Shown here one piece after another: positions 12,301-22,805 of a stretch of DNA of 64,000 nucleotides. Every line of letters starts with the position of its first letter. The first letter of the stretch is position 1. Both the position numbers and the translations under genes were made by a program. The stretch is from Cladophialophora immunda (taxonomy: Eukaryota > Ascomycota > Eurotiomycetes > Chaetothyriales > Herpotrichiellaceae), in assembly GCF_000835495.1 (NCBI RefSeq), contig NW_015622546.1, forward strand, positions 2,110,883 to 2,174,882, read 5' to 3'. Below the pieces are notes generated by a model. It was not told the DNA's origin. It did no database searches and worked only from the letters and a program-made list of their open reading frames with translations.

Positions 12301-13580
12301 AAGAGACAAGCACGAACCAACCCATGTGCCTCTGTTTAATTGTCCCAAATCGTATTGCGTCTGGAAAGACATCGGCTTCAGGAACAGGCAAGAATTGGAA
12401 GCCCACATGCGGTACTACCATCCCGATACCTTGGACGTTCCAATCCCAGCGATTCCGGCCCAAATTCCTGATGTAGGGCACGACCTGTGGAAGCTTAGCC
12501 TCGACGACTTGCCTGACCACCTAAAAGAGATTGGTACCGGCTGGCATGCTGTGTTCAATCCCAAAGTCCGCCGCTCTCTCAATATCTCGCTGATAGCTGA
12601 TTTCAAGCCCGACTCTCTCGTGGGTTGTGCAGCTATCTCATCCAACTGTCTCCTCTTAGCGACGGGTTGCAACCGTATGGGGACGATTTTCGATGTCCCC
12701 ACCGGACAAATAATGTCTCGACTTGACCACGGCTTATCTGATAAACCTCCCCGTGACCATTATGTTAGAGCTATTTGCTTTTCACCCAATGGGAAAGTCG
12801 TGGTCACTAGCTGCGAGGACAAGGTGATCCGGTTTTGGGATCCTACAACCGGCGCGATGAAGTTCGACTTGAAAGGGCATGAAAACACCATAAATGGCCT
12901 AGATTTCGCAGCAAACGGAGATTTTCTCGCATCCTGCTCTGATGACCTTACTGTCAGGCTTTGGGACGCCCGGACGGGTGTTCAGAGAGCCCTTTTCCAC
13001 AGTGAGGCTGGATTCGTGGCTGTCGCAATATCCCCTGACTGTAAGTTCGTGGTAGCTGGGAGCTGGGATGGGTATCTTCGAGCCTGGGATGTATCTGGGA
13101 GAAGATTGGTGTTCACAGCGGAAGGACACACACTCGCACTTGTCGACGTTAGATTTTCTCCGCAAGGGGCAAATTTGCTTACTTCGAGCTTGGACAAGAC
13201 GGTGAGGATATGGAGCTTTGCAGAACAGGACCCAGGCTCGAGTATCTGCTGTGTCAAGACTATGACAGGACACGCGGTTGGTGAAGCTCTCCGCTTAACC
13301 CTTGACATCAAAACTCACGTCTTTGCAGTTCTTCGTACAATCCGCCGCTTATACCCACGACGAAAACTGGATTCTATCAGGAGGAGGTGACAACAACGTC
13401 TATTTCTGGGATCCAACAACAGGCGTTCCTCATCTGGCGTTGATGGCCAACGAGAGTAACGTCTTTCGAGTGATTCCTTTTCCAAAGAATGACCTCCCTC
13501 CAGGGGAAGGGATGTTCGTGACTGTATCCGCAGACAACACAGCCCGAATTTGGCACTACTTTCCTTATAAAAAAAGGTGA
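9341..13580 (+). CDS. NACHT (STAND/NLR-like) receptor with two C2H2-like fingers and a Tup1/RcoA-like WD40 propeller
   Basis: Ten exons: 9341-9610, 9663-9686, 9746-9935, 9994-10371, 10522-11091, 11148-11253, 11306-11566, 11617-12011, 12072-13276, 13329-13580; about 1216 aa. The N-terminus (about 1-240) matches the helical DUF7708-type domain of fungal NLRs (LEDVWKAAVEIEREQ, AWILLFETGWKSFELRF). NACHT follows: Walker A GIPGSGKS (about 282-289, split by an intron), Walker B IVLDGLDEY (about 376), and the SKGMFLWVELVIDSL segment restored by the 11092-11147 intron. Two C2H2-like fingers lie at about 788-850. The C-terminus is a WD40 propeller resembling Tup1/RcoA, with its leader (LPDHLKEIGTGWHAVFNPKV), LATGCNR...IFDVPTGQ and the terminal ARIWHYFPY. 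NACHT-WD proteins act as nucleotide-dependent switches in heterokaryon incompatibility or immunity; the ligand here is unknown. The end could extend to 13681 through an optional intron, 13577-13629. Confidence 0.86.
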
Positions 13581-14832
13581 GGAATGGTTGGCGGATGAGC
13601 GAGTACTGAACTGCGTATGAACCATATAGAATTGTGGATGATTCTGGCTGCTATGTCCAGCTATGGCGAAGAAGCAGATAACATGTCTCGAAGAGCCACA
13701 CCTTCATGGACGGGGGTTATTCATGGCGTTCTGGAGCGTACTGGGTTACTATTTCCCCCTAACGGTATACATCGGAGACGGCAGATCTGAGTAACTGATC
13801 ACGGTACCCTTTCCACCGTGGGTGAGGCCGTAGTTGTTCGCATCTTACCATACCATGTCTATGCAAGCCGCTAGTTGGCTGGATATAAAGGGATGCTAAA
13901 GGATAGGGTTCTGCTGGATACTTACACATGTACCTACCTATCTAGTCAGTCGTCGGAGCAGGAGGAAGCGAAGTTCAATGTGCATGCGACAGGGAACAAG
14001 TCAACAGTACAAACTTCGCCATTGATGACCTGCGTTGCCCCAAGCCATCTTTCTTCACAAGTCTCCGCGCCCCTGTCCTCCTCCCGTCGGCACAGCCCGA
14101 CGGAAAACCACATCGCTTGGTAACTCTGTGAAACACATGCTAAACTCGTACGTGGGTTGTATGTATGTTTCTACTACCTAGACTACTCGAGGACGAAAGA
14201 CCTCGTTGTCACAACCGGGCTTGATCTGGAGGCAAGGCCCTGTGCAGAATCCCCTGAAGCTTATCTGCCATGCTAGTACTGCCGGGCAGAATGATGTGTG
14301 TAGCTAAATATCTGGAGTAGCGTCATATTTTTACCAGGACACAGGTACACCCCGTGGCAGGAAATCTAAAAGTCCAAGCAATGAACAAGTTGCAGCCAAG
14401 ACTGCCCACAGAGAGAGAGAGAGAGTACATATCATATCAACAGGCTATGCGTAAATAAATCGCAATGCTTCTCTTACCAGACAGTCTAACAATAGCCTCG
14501 CTGGGTGGAGCAAAAGGACCATGTGGAACAAAAACAACCAGGACATGGGTAGCGGCTTGAAGGCTCATTGGCTTTGGTATGATATATTTGACTGGCATCA
14601 GCAGTACTGGCTATAGACACAGTACTTAGACCCGCTCTCGATAGCAAATTTGTCCGGGAACTGTCAAACACCTTTTTGGGGTGTTCGGGGGTGGGTGCAA
14701 CTCTCAACGACGACGGCCGTGAGTGGGTTAGTTTCTCCAGACCTGTTCACATGCTGCCGCCCTTCGTCGCGCTGGGCAGTGCATTGAATACATCAGTACT
14801 AAGAAACCTCCCTTGGCTCGTCCTTACTTTTT
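13581..14832. other. Convergent intergenic region
   Basis: About 1.25 kb between the NACHT and MFS 3' ends. It holds TACCTACCTATCTAG near 13929 and an AG dinucleotide run at about 14408-14426. It has frequent stops and no supported gene. The first 100 bases could include a terminal exon of the NACHT gene. Confidence 0.55.
14408..14426. repeat. AG dinucleotide microsatellite
   Basis: A short run of about nine AG units is visible in intergenic DNA. Confidence 0.8.
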
Positions 14833-16570
14833 TCATTCTTGGAGCGAAACATCTTTTCCGTTAGCACCCTCCACGACGCGCCCGCTGACGAGACACGCGA
14901 CCACAGCCAGAGCAGCCAGAGCCCAGAACCCGAGACCGGCCACTCCGACCGCAAGACCAAGACCGTAGACCGGGAGGATGATCGCGGGGAACACCGACCG
15001 GCCCAAATTCCCGACAATCGTCCCCATGGTATGGATCGTCGCCCGCACGCTGGGGTGAGGCGTGCAGTCGTTGATCAGCAACGACGTGGCCGGGGCAACC
15101 CCGGTGCGCCCGGCGTTGAAGAGCAGCAACACGCCCAGAACGGCGATGTACAGCAGGGCCCGGTCGGCCGCGGTTGCCGAGTCCGACGCCAACAACGCGC
15201 TGAACGGCGCGAGGAGATATGTCGCCGGGAAGAAATAGAGGGCGGCTCGCCACACGCCGACCGTGCCGAATCGGTCGTGCAGGCATGGATAGACGATGAT
15301 CTGCGACAGCACACTCATTGCTCCCAGCAAGGTCACAATGACCCCCACTCCGCGGGCGTCCATGCCGAGACCGCCGGAGAAGGACCACGGCGAACGGTTC
15401 TCCTCCGCGCCGGGCGGCGTGCTGAGAAAGATGGCCCAGAGGCTCGAGAACGTGCCCAGGTGCCCCGATATTATGAAGTGAGCGAGCATCGTGCTCAAAA
15501 CGTTCGGGGTCCATATCTGGCGGAACCGGGGGCGCCGTCGACGTGGTTGAATGGTTTCGGGGGAAATGTCATCCGGAGTACTGGAGGGAATAGGATCTGA
15601 CTGCTGGTGAGGAGCCAGCCTATCATGCAGCAAGGGTGCACTTTCGGTACACGTCGCATTTGCATTGTCGCCTTGGTTCAAGTGGTCTGGGGGCTGCATC
15701 TGCCTTGCATTCCAGAAGCGACGAAAGATGGATCGTCCGCCGTTCTGCATATTCTCACGACTGTGCTCCAACCCGAGTGACACTAACGCCGCCAGGATGA
15801 AACTGTAAGCCGCGACGGCAATATTTGGCGCAGCGTAAGGATATCGTATCGCCCGGCCCTTCCCGTCGTCTCCGCCTGGAGACGACAGAAAGCCTCCCAG
15901 GAGCGGTCCGGCAAACATACCGGCGGAGGCACATAGGGGAAGGAGAGTCAGGGCGCGGACGCGATACCTGGATACTAACATCAGTAAGTTGGGTCGGCGC
16001 TGGAAGAGCGAAAGATCACCTTTTCTCCGGATAGAGCTCGGCAGTCAAGCATCGGATCATTGATATCGAGCTGTTCAAGATGCCATCCAGTACCTGCCAC
16101 GCCACAGCGGCTTCTATCGATTCCGAAAAGCCATAGCCCAGCATTGCTACTCCCGACGACACCAGTCCGACAACGAGGACCAGCTTCCTGCTTCCATATT
16201 CCGAGTCGGCAAACCTCCCCCAGAACAGTCCGGTACTTACATGAGCGGCGGTTTTCGAGCTGAGGATCAGACCTGCTTGGGCGGAGATGGTCGCAGGACC
16301 TGCAGACGGGTCGAAGTGTCGGAGCTGGAAAAACATGTAAGACTTTCAAAGTGGTGAGTATGAGTTCTGCCTTGGTTAGTGGGGGGGAGAGATGTCCAAC
16401 TTGTATTGAGGATGCGGCCAGAGGCTCAGCGATGCGCGCGAGCATGAGAATTGCCAATTGTCCCTGACGTCGCCATCTTCTCAGTCGAGGCAAACGTTGC
16501 GTGATGGCATGCCCAATACCTTGTGAGGAAGCGATCGATATGATGCTTTATCGAGTGAAGTCGGTTCCAT
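14833..16570 (-). CDS. MFS transporter, YCR023C/ZIFL-like family
   Basis: Four minus-strand exons (16570-16520, 16463-16401, 16342-16020, 15967-14833) give about 523 aa. The restored start is MEPTSLDKASYRSLPHK, followed by GQLAILMLARIAEPL (TM1), SYMFFQLRHFDP and the TM2-TM3 loop LFWGRFADSEYGSRKLVL, a variant of the MFS GRxxDxxGRR signature. The central loop (about residues 220-300) is long, hydrophilic and Pro/Arg-rich, and the C-terminal half again has about six TM segments. This subfamily is annotated as drug/proton or zinc-induced-facilitator-like transporters of plasma or vacuolar membrane; the substrate cannot be told from sequence. The 3' exon is markedly more GC-rich than the upstream NACHT gene. 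It is divergent from another MFS gene at 17345. Confidence 0.87.
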
Positions 16571-17344
16571 GATGTTCTGGACGCTGCGCAGGGCTGTTAC
16601 ACTTCAGACCATCTATATTCTTCTCGAGATGCATTGGCACTGCTCACGTGTGGGGAGAAAGAAGAGGCGTGTCTCGTATTCTGATACTGGCAGTCATGTC
16701 CTCCTCGCAGTTGAGTCGAGATGGAAGAAATGTCCTCCCACGTTGGGTACCAAGCTTTAGTGCCAAGCAAATTTGTGGAGATCGTGACGCGGCGGCCCGC
16801 AGAACAATCTTCTGTGGGGGGATGCTTATTGGGGACTAGCCTCGTGTTAAAGTACGAGTATTGCGACTGCCTTGTCACGATTGGCACACTTCGACTTGTG
16901 TGGCAACCAGGGAGCCGTGGTCTGACCATTGAGACACCACCAGGAAACGATGGCAGGGGTAGATCCCTCGAGCCACGTCGCTCTCAATCAGCGTCATATT
17001 GCACATTTACCGTCAAGGCAGGGGTGTGGTCTAGGAACGAGTCTCAAGAAGCCGCCTACAAGTCAGAAGCCCAAGCCTCCCGCAGTGATTGCTTGAGGGA
17101 CAAAGGAAACTGTCGACACAAGACGTCAGCCTCTTCTTATGCCTGATCTCCGTCGACCCAAACCCGGTGGTTGATCTTCGCTCTCGGCAATATACGCTCC
17201 TTGGCTTCGGCCGAGACGTGAGGGGCTCCTCCACGTCCGCCCATTCTTCTATCATCTGAATCCCTTTTGATGGAAACGTCGAATATCCAAGCAGAGGAAC
17301 GAATACTTGGTGCTCAAAGACCCTGAAGGACCTTTGCGGTCACC
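16571..17344. promoter_or_regulatory. Divergent promoter region between two MFS genes
   Basis: 774 bp separate the start codons of two divergently transcribed transporters. Short open frames here show no family resemblance. Promoter function is inferred from position only. Confidence 0.5.
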
Positions 17345-18863
17345 ATGCCCGCCGCAAAAGCTCTCTTGTCCAAGCTTTCCCATGAGAGCGGCCTATCTGC
17401 CATTCTTCACTCATCACGCGATACGAAACTATTATGTGTCGCTCGCTTCGTGAGGCTCTTCGCCTACGGCGCCTCATTTCTTATTCTCGTGCACTACCTC
17501 TCCATCCTTCGCTTCACTGATGCTCGCATTGGCTTGTTCATGACCTCGACGTTACTCGGGGATGTCGTCATCAGCTTCCTATTGACTTTGATCACGGATC
17601 AGGTCGGACGCCGACGCGTTCTGGCTACGGGAGCCGTGTTGATGACTATGAGCGGTGCGGTCTTTGCGCTCTGCTCGAACTTCTGGTTTCTTTTACTGGC
17701 GAGTGTCGTGGGCGTCATAAGTCCGAGGTATGAATATCAACACTGTGGTCTTTTTTCAGGGACTGATCAGGTGCAGTGGTAACGAAATCGGACCTTTCAA
17801 GGCCGTGGAAGAATCCATACTCGCTCAACTCACAGAGAAGGACCAGCGGAGTGACATCTTTGCGTGGTATACGTTGTTTGGCACCTTGGGCGCCGCGTTG
17901 GGGACTTTGAGCTGTGGCTTTATGGTTCAGATTCTGAAAGGACAGGAATCGTGGACCCCGGCTGGTCCGTACAGAGTCGTGTTTGGGGCCTACGCTCTGC
18001 TGGGATCGGTGAAGCTTATCCTCACTTTGATGCTCAGCAAATCTGTCGAGCTCGACCGGCCGAAACAAGTCTACCAGGAAGTTCCAATCGAGCTGGAGGA
18101 TGAGGGCTTACTTTCCGGCAGCTCTGACGAAGAAACCCCTGAAGCTCGTTCGAGCAAGCGGATATCTGCTCACGCATCGGCGTCTCCATCGCCGCCAACC
18201 CCAACTCTCCTGAGTCGCATCCGTTCCCTCCTGCCGTATATTTCTCCTACTTCTCGGCTGATACTAATGCGCCTCCTCCTCCTCTTTTTTCTCGACTCGT
18301 TCGGCTCCGGGCTCGCCTCTCCTTCCTGGCTCACCTACTTTTTCACCACGGTCCACTCCCTCGAGAGCTCAACACTCGGCACATTGTTCCTCGTCACCAA
18401 TCTCCTCGCGACGCTTTCCAACCTCGCCGCCCTCCCTCTCGCACGGCGCCTGGGTCCGCTCAAAACGATGATCTTTACCCACCTACCGTCAGCCATCTTC
18501 CTCAGTCTGGTTCCTTTCCCTCCCGCCACAACAACGGGGACCTGGTTGGCAATGGGATTCCTCAGCCTGAGAGCCTGCACGCAGAGCATGGATCAAGCGC
18601 CAAGGCAGGCGTTCTTATCCTCGGCGGTTCTGCCGGCAGAACGGACTGCAGTGTTAGGGGTCGTGAATATCGCGAAGACTCTCGCCCAGGCAGGCGGTAT
18701 CGGAGTGTCAGGTGTGTTGGCTGGTGCGAGATTGTGGGTTGTGATGCTGGCGGGAGCGGGAGCGATGAAAGCTTCCTACGATCTGCTTATGCTGTGGATG
18801 TTTTTGGGCATCAAGGACCGAGAATCCGACAGTACTCGACCGGGAAGAAGCGAGAATGCTTGA
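17345..18863 (+). CDS. MFS transporter, YJR124C-like
   Basis: Two exons (17345-17727, 17777-18863; 49-nt intron) give about 489 aa. Splicing joins GVISP to SGNEIGPFKAVEESILAQL, a well-conserved block of this subfamily; the first half also has TDQVGRRRVLATGAVLM, the classic MFS motif A after TM2. TM segments are visible at the N-terminus (FVRLFAYGASFLILVHYLSIL), in the middle and in the C-terminal half. A hydrophilic Ser/Glu-rich loop (about residues 235-285) separates the two halves. The family is broadly conserved in ascomycetes, but its substrate is not established to my knowledge. The adjacent divergent gene belongs to a different MFS subfamily, so this is not a recent tandem duplication. 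Confidence 0.88.
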
Positions 18864-19577
18864 GCATTTTGGTCCTGATTGGTGCTTATATTGATTCATT
18901 CAGACTTGTCCCCTTGGCCACTGCAGCTTCGTGTTGCTCATCATCTCTTCTCTTCGCTCCGATCCCAACAATTCCTCAGGGAGACTCTTCACCTGAACAT
19001 AACCAACCAACTCTTGAGCTGTAGCTGAGCTCCCTAGAGCGCGTCTCTCAAAGTCCCTAGGTGTGCCTTTGGGAGTAATGAGCAGTGCTCTAAGCCTTTT
19101 GGATCCACAATTATGGCCCCTCTATAAACCCCACACGGAGAACCCCAACTTTTGGGGTTTCGCACATGTATCCCTGACCACTACTAGGGCAGAGCGACAA
19201 CCTGGACAATTCCTTGAAATTAGCCTGAATGAGTAGTTTTCCCTCCCCCGTTTCGGATCCTGTTTGGTGGATAGCCCGTCTGAGATATCTTCTGGACGAA
19301 GCATCGCAGACGAGAGGGGGGCAATACGTGCCGAATTCCGAGACCCCTCCATGGTATTCCCATGAGGGGAGGAATGTTGTATCTGGGACGCTCGTGAGTT
19401 TAAAGCAGACGGTATTCAGGCCATCAGAACGTCGTGATTCAGAAAAGCACCTTGTTACGAACACGGGTCACTAGCCCTCATCGAAAACTTGAGGCCTGTA
19501 CTACGGTTCCTGTCCGCCTCTCCGGTATAGACTCACTCCCTACGAATTAGCCCCTGGCAATCACCACGACTGGGTCC
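18864..19577. other. Intergenic region upstream of dioxygenase gene
   Basis: About 714 bp between the MFS 3' end and the dioxygenase start. I see no gene, repeat or clear regulatory motif. Confidence 0.5.
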
Positions 19578-20891
19578 ATGGCGTCAAACAACCACCAAGG
19601 CAACCAAAACTACAAGCACCTCACTCCGGAAGATGTCGACCATTTTTTGACCAAGGGATGGCTCCGAGTCCCTCAGGCCATCAAGCCAGAGTACATCGAC
19701 AAGTGGATGGCGGACTTTTGGCCGCGCGTGGATTACGACCCGGACGACAAGTCCACCTGGCAGACCCAGTACCACCACCTGCCCCGGCACCGCGAGGTGC
19801 CTGCGGAAGAGTTCGCCCCGGAGGCCTGGCAGAAGACCGTCGAGATCTGTGGCGGGGAGGACCGGATCGACCCCGTCCGGGAGCGCTACTACGGGGACGC
19901 CTTCATCATCAACTTCGGGACGGACGAGTGGGCCGACAAGAAGGAGACGCCGCTGGAGCCGCAGGACCTCAAGGGCTGGCACACCGACGACGACTGGTAC
20001 CGTATGTCGTAGAAAGGCCGCATGAGTGGAATGATGATTGACCATTGAAACTATCTAGGCATGTTCCTCGACTCGACGGGGTGTGCGATCACCGTCATTC
20101 ACTGCTTCACCGATATCCCGGAACGCGGTGGCGGGACGATGCTGTGCGAGGACGGCATTGAAGGTGAGCTGTGAGCCCCCGCCATCATGGGGGTCTATCA
20201 GGTCATTGAACAAGCGTCAGGACTCGTGAAATTCCTCTACGATCATCCCGAAGGCTTCGACCCGCCCGTCACGGACCGACTCAGCAGCCACGTCAAAGAC
20301 TGCAAAAAGTTCACGACCGTCACGGCCAAGAAGGGCGATGTCCTCCTTCTGCACGGCCTGCTGCCACACGCCGCCAGCCCCAACTACCTGCGGTATGCAC
20401 GGGTCATCACCAATCCCCACGTCGCTCTGCGCGGCCCGCACAACTTCAATCGCCCGGACGGCAACTATGTGAGCTTGCTTGCCCTGGCCCCTACCTCCCC
20501 CCCCCCTTCCGAGACACTTTTTTTCACTGACAACAACACCCTCTTCCAGAGTCTTCTCGAGCAGGTCATCCTGCGCAACCTCGGCCGCGACTCCCTCCCG
20601 GAATGGAAGGCCACGCGCGAACGAAAGTTCTGGTACCCGCGCAACGCCGGGTTCAAGCGCGCCAAGGCCGAAGGGGAGTTGAAGCGCATGGTCGCGGCGG
20701 CCAGGGCCAAGGGCCTGGACGAGAACGCCGTCGACAGCATCTACCAGCGGCGGGGCACCCAGGAGTTCGAGGACTTTGAACGACGCAACGGGTTCAAGTT
20801 GCCGGTCAACGAGGCGACGGGCCTCCTGATGGTGCAGCATTTTGGACCTGACCCCGTCGCCGAGCCGGCCAGGGTCCAAGCCGTGCGTTAG
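19578..20891 (+). CDS. Phytanoyl-CoA dioxygenase (PhyH)-like Fe(II)/2-oxoglutarate enzyme
   Basis: Four exons (19578-20001, 20059-20163, 20221-20468, 20550-20891) give about 372 aa. Iron ligands are readable: HTDDDWYR supplies the HxD pair (about H136/D138), and the distal His with the 2-oxoglutarate-binding Arg lies in the LLLHGLLPHAASPNYLRYAR to NPHVALRGPH stretch. The jelly-roll context (FLDSTGCAITVIHCFTDIPERGGGTMLCEDG) is typical of PhyH-like proteins. The last intron (81 nt) is a multiple of three without stops, so an isoform with 27 extra residues is possible; splicing to NYSLLEQVILRN reads better. The first and last exons are very GC-rich at third positions. The next gene downstream is an aldolase-like enzyme, so a shared catabolic or secondary-metabolic role is possible. 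Substrate unknown. Confidence 0.88.
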
Positions 20892-21640
20892 CTGGCAATA
20901 ATCTGCTGCTACATAGATCTATTAATATCGAATTATGTACTGGGTATATATCGCTTAGGTTTCTTGGGGGTTGTGAGGAGTGGTCGTCAAAAGGTCTGGC
21001 CTCGCGGGTATAATACAGGCAGGCCGTGTTGGAGAGAAGAACAAGCACAACCCCATTCACGACGACGAATAGTCAATCCATCATCGTCCCCGATCAAAAC
21101 CCTCCTCCTTGCAACACATATCTGCCAATAAACGAAGGTGATATTCACGCACTCCCATTCCGTCGGGTCGGAAGCCGGAAACCGGAATCCTAATGCCACT
21201 CCTTCGCTCTCGAGTCTTCCCCGCATCGCGATATCGCCCTGCGAGCTCCGGTATCTGTGCCGATGACCGCGGGAAAGTTCGATTGGAGTTTGGGCGGGGA
21301 GGAGAAGGAGTGGTAAAACGGGCACATCGCTTCTCGCTTTTGGTTTTGTCCTTCCATCTCATCTTTATCTTTTGCTGCCAAGGTAAAAAAGAAAGAATAA
21401 GACTCAAGGCGTTGGAAGGAAACGCTGAAACTGGTTGAGGGCCCTTTTATCGTCGACACAGCACGAAGATACTTTCCTAAGTCGAGGGACTCTTACGCAC
21501 CGTGAACAACCTGATATCGCACTTGGCCACCTCCCGGCGATATATCAACGCACCAAGAAGCAAAAAAACAAACAAACGAAAACAGCATCCCCCAAAACGT
21601 AACTTTAGGACGAACGAACGAACGAACCAAAAAAACAACA
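20892..21640. other. Intergenic region and leader of aldolase-like gene
   Basis: About 750 bp. The part next to the start codon is a low-complexity A/C-rich leader, with four CGAA units at 21611-21626 followed by CCAAAAAAACAACA before ATG. This resembles the leader of an efficiently translated mRNA. No gene is seen. Confidence 0.55.
21611..21626. repeat. CGAA tetranucleotide repeat (4 units)
   Basis: Four tandem CGAA units lie 15 bases before the start codon of the class II aldolase-like gene, inside its inferred 5' leader. Confidence 0.85.
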
Positions 21641-22805
21641 ATGGCCCCTGCTCTTGACGTCTACGACCACTCGTCGGCCGAGAACCGCACCGTCGGCGCC
21701 CTGGGGACGACGACCTCGGGCAAGAAACTCCGCATCCGCTCGTACCCCAAGTTCGAGTCGCTCGAGGAGGAGCGGCTGTACCGCAAGCAGCATCTCGCCG
21801 CCGCGTTCCGGGTGTTCGCCGACCGCGGGTTCGACGAGGGCGTGGCGGGCCACATCTCGGTGCGGGATCCGATTCTGAGGGATCATTTCTGTGAGTTGGG
21901 CCCCCCTTTCGAGGGTTGTCTCTGTGTAGTTTTCGGGAACTGTAGAGGTCTGATTTGGCAATGAGCGAGAGAGGGTACATGGCCAAAGGAAAAGGTGGAG
22001 GGAAGACGGGTTCAGACGACCATCAGGATGTTTCTCCCTATCCAGGCAAAATGCTACCAAACCCCACCACCTCCCTTACTGACAACTCTTGACCGGCAGG
22101 GCTCAACCCGCTCTCGCAGCACTTCTCCCAAATCTGCGTCTCGGACCTGATCCTCGTCAACGAAGACGGCGAGGTCGTGATCGGCGACGAGCCCATCAAC
22201 GCCGCCGCCTTCGCCATCCACTCGGAGATCCACAAGGCGCGCCCGGACGTCGACGCCGCGTGCCACGCCCACAGCGTCTACGGCAAGGCCTTCTCCGTCT
22301 TTGGCCGGGAGCTGGACATGATGACCCAGGACAGCCTGCGGTTCTGGAGGAGCCACGCCGTCTACGACAACTTTGGGGGCGTCGTCCTGGACCGCGAGGA
22401 GGGCAAGAGAATCGGCAAGGCGCTGGGGAACGGCAAGGCCGTCATCCTTCAGAACCACGGCTTGTTGACTGTGGCCAAGACGGTAATTTCTCCTCCTCCC
22501 TTCAATCTGCTATTGTGTTCTGTCCACCCTCTGGCTAGGTCGGGACATTTTGGGCTTATTCTCTCTTTTTTTTTTGACAGGTCGACGCCGCCGCGTTCTG
22601 GTTCATCAGCCTCGACAAGACCTGCCACGCCCAGCTGCTCGCCGACGCCGCCAGCGCCGGCAGCGGACACAAGAAGAAGCTCATCTCGGACGAGGAAGCC
22701 GAGTTTTCCTACTCGCAGGTCGGCACGGACGAGAAGGGCTGGCTCGCCTTCCAGGGCTACTATGACGAGCAGCTGGCCAAGACGAACGGTGGTTTCTTGA
22801 AATGA
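21641..22805 (+). CDS. Class II aldolase/adducin-domain protein
   Basis: Three exons (21641-21890, 22100-22482, 22581-22805) give about 285 aa. The 209-nt first intron is the longest in the window. Splicing rebuilds DHFWLNPLSQHFSQICVSDLILV, the substrate-loop region of the fold. Metal-binding His pair CHAHSVYGKAF and the later QNHGLLT are the hallmarks of class II aldolases (L-fuculose-1-phosphate aldolase type). Fungal members of this cytosolic subfamily are common but poorly characterised; aldolase, epimerase or decarboxylase activity are all conceivable. Codon third positions are strongly G/C, like the dioxygenase upstream and unlike the NACHT gene. A GCT/GTT repeat lies in the likely 3' UTR. 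Confidence 0.9.

Noticed and set aside
14833..18863. The two MFS genes as a tandem duplication
   Set aside because: They are divergent and belong to different MFS subfamilies with different conserved blocks and loops.
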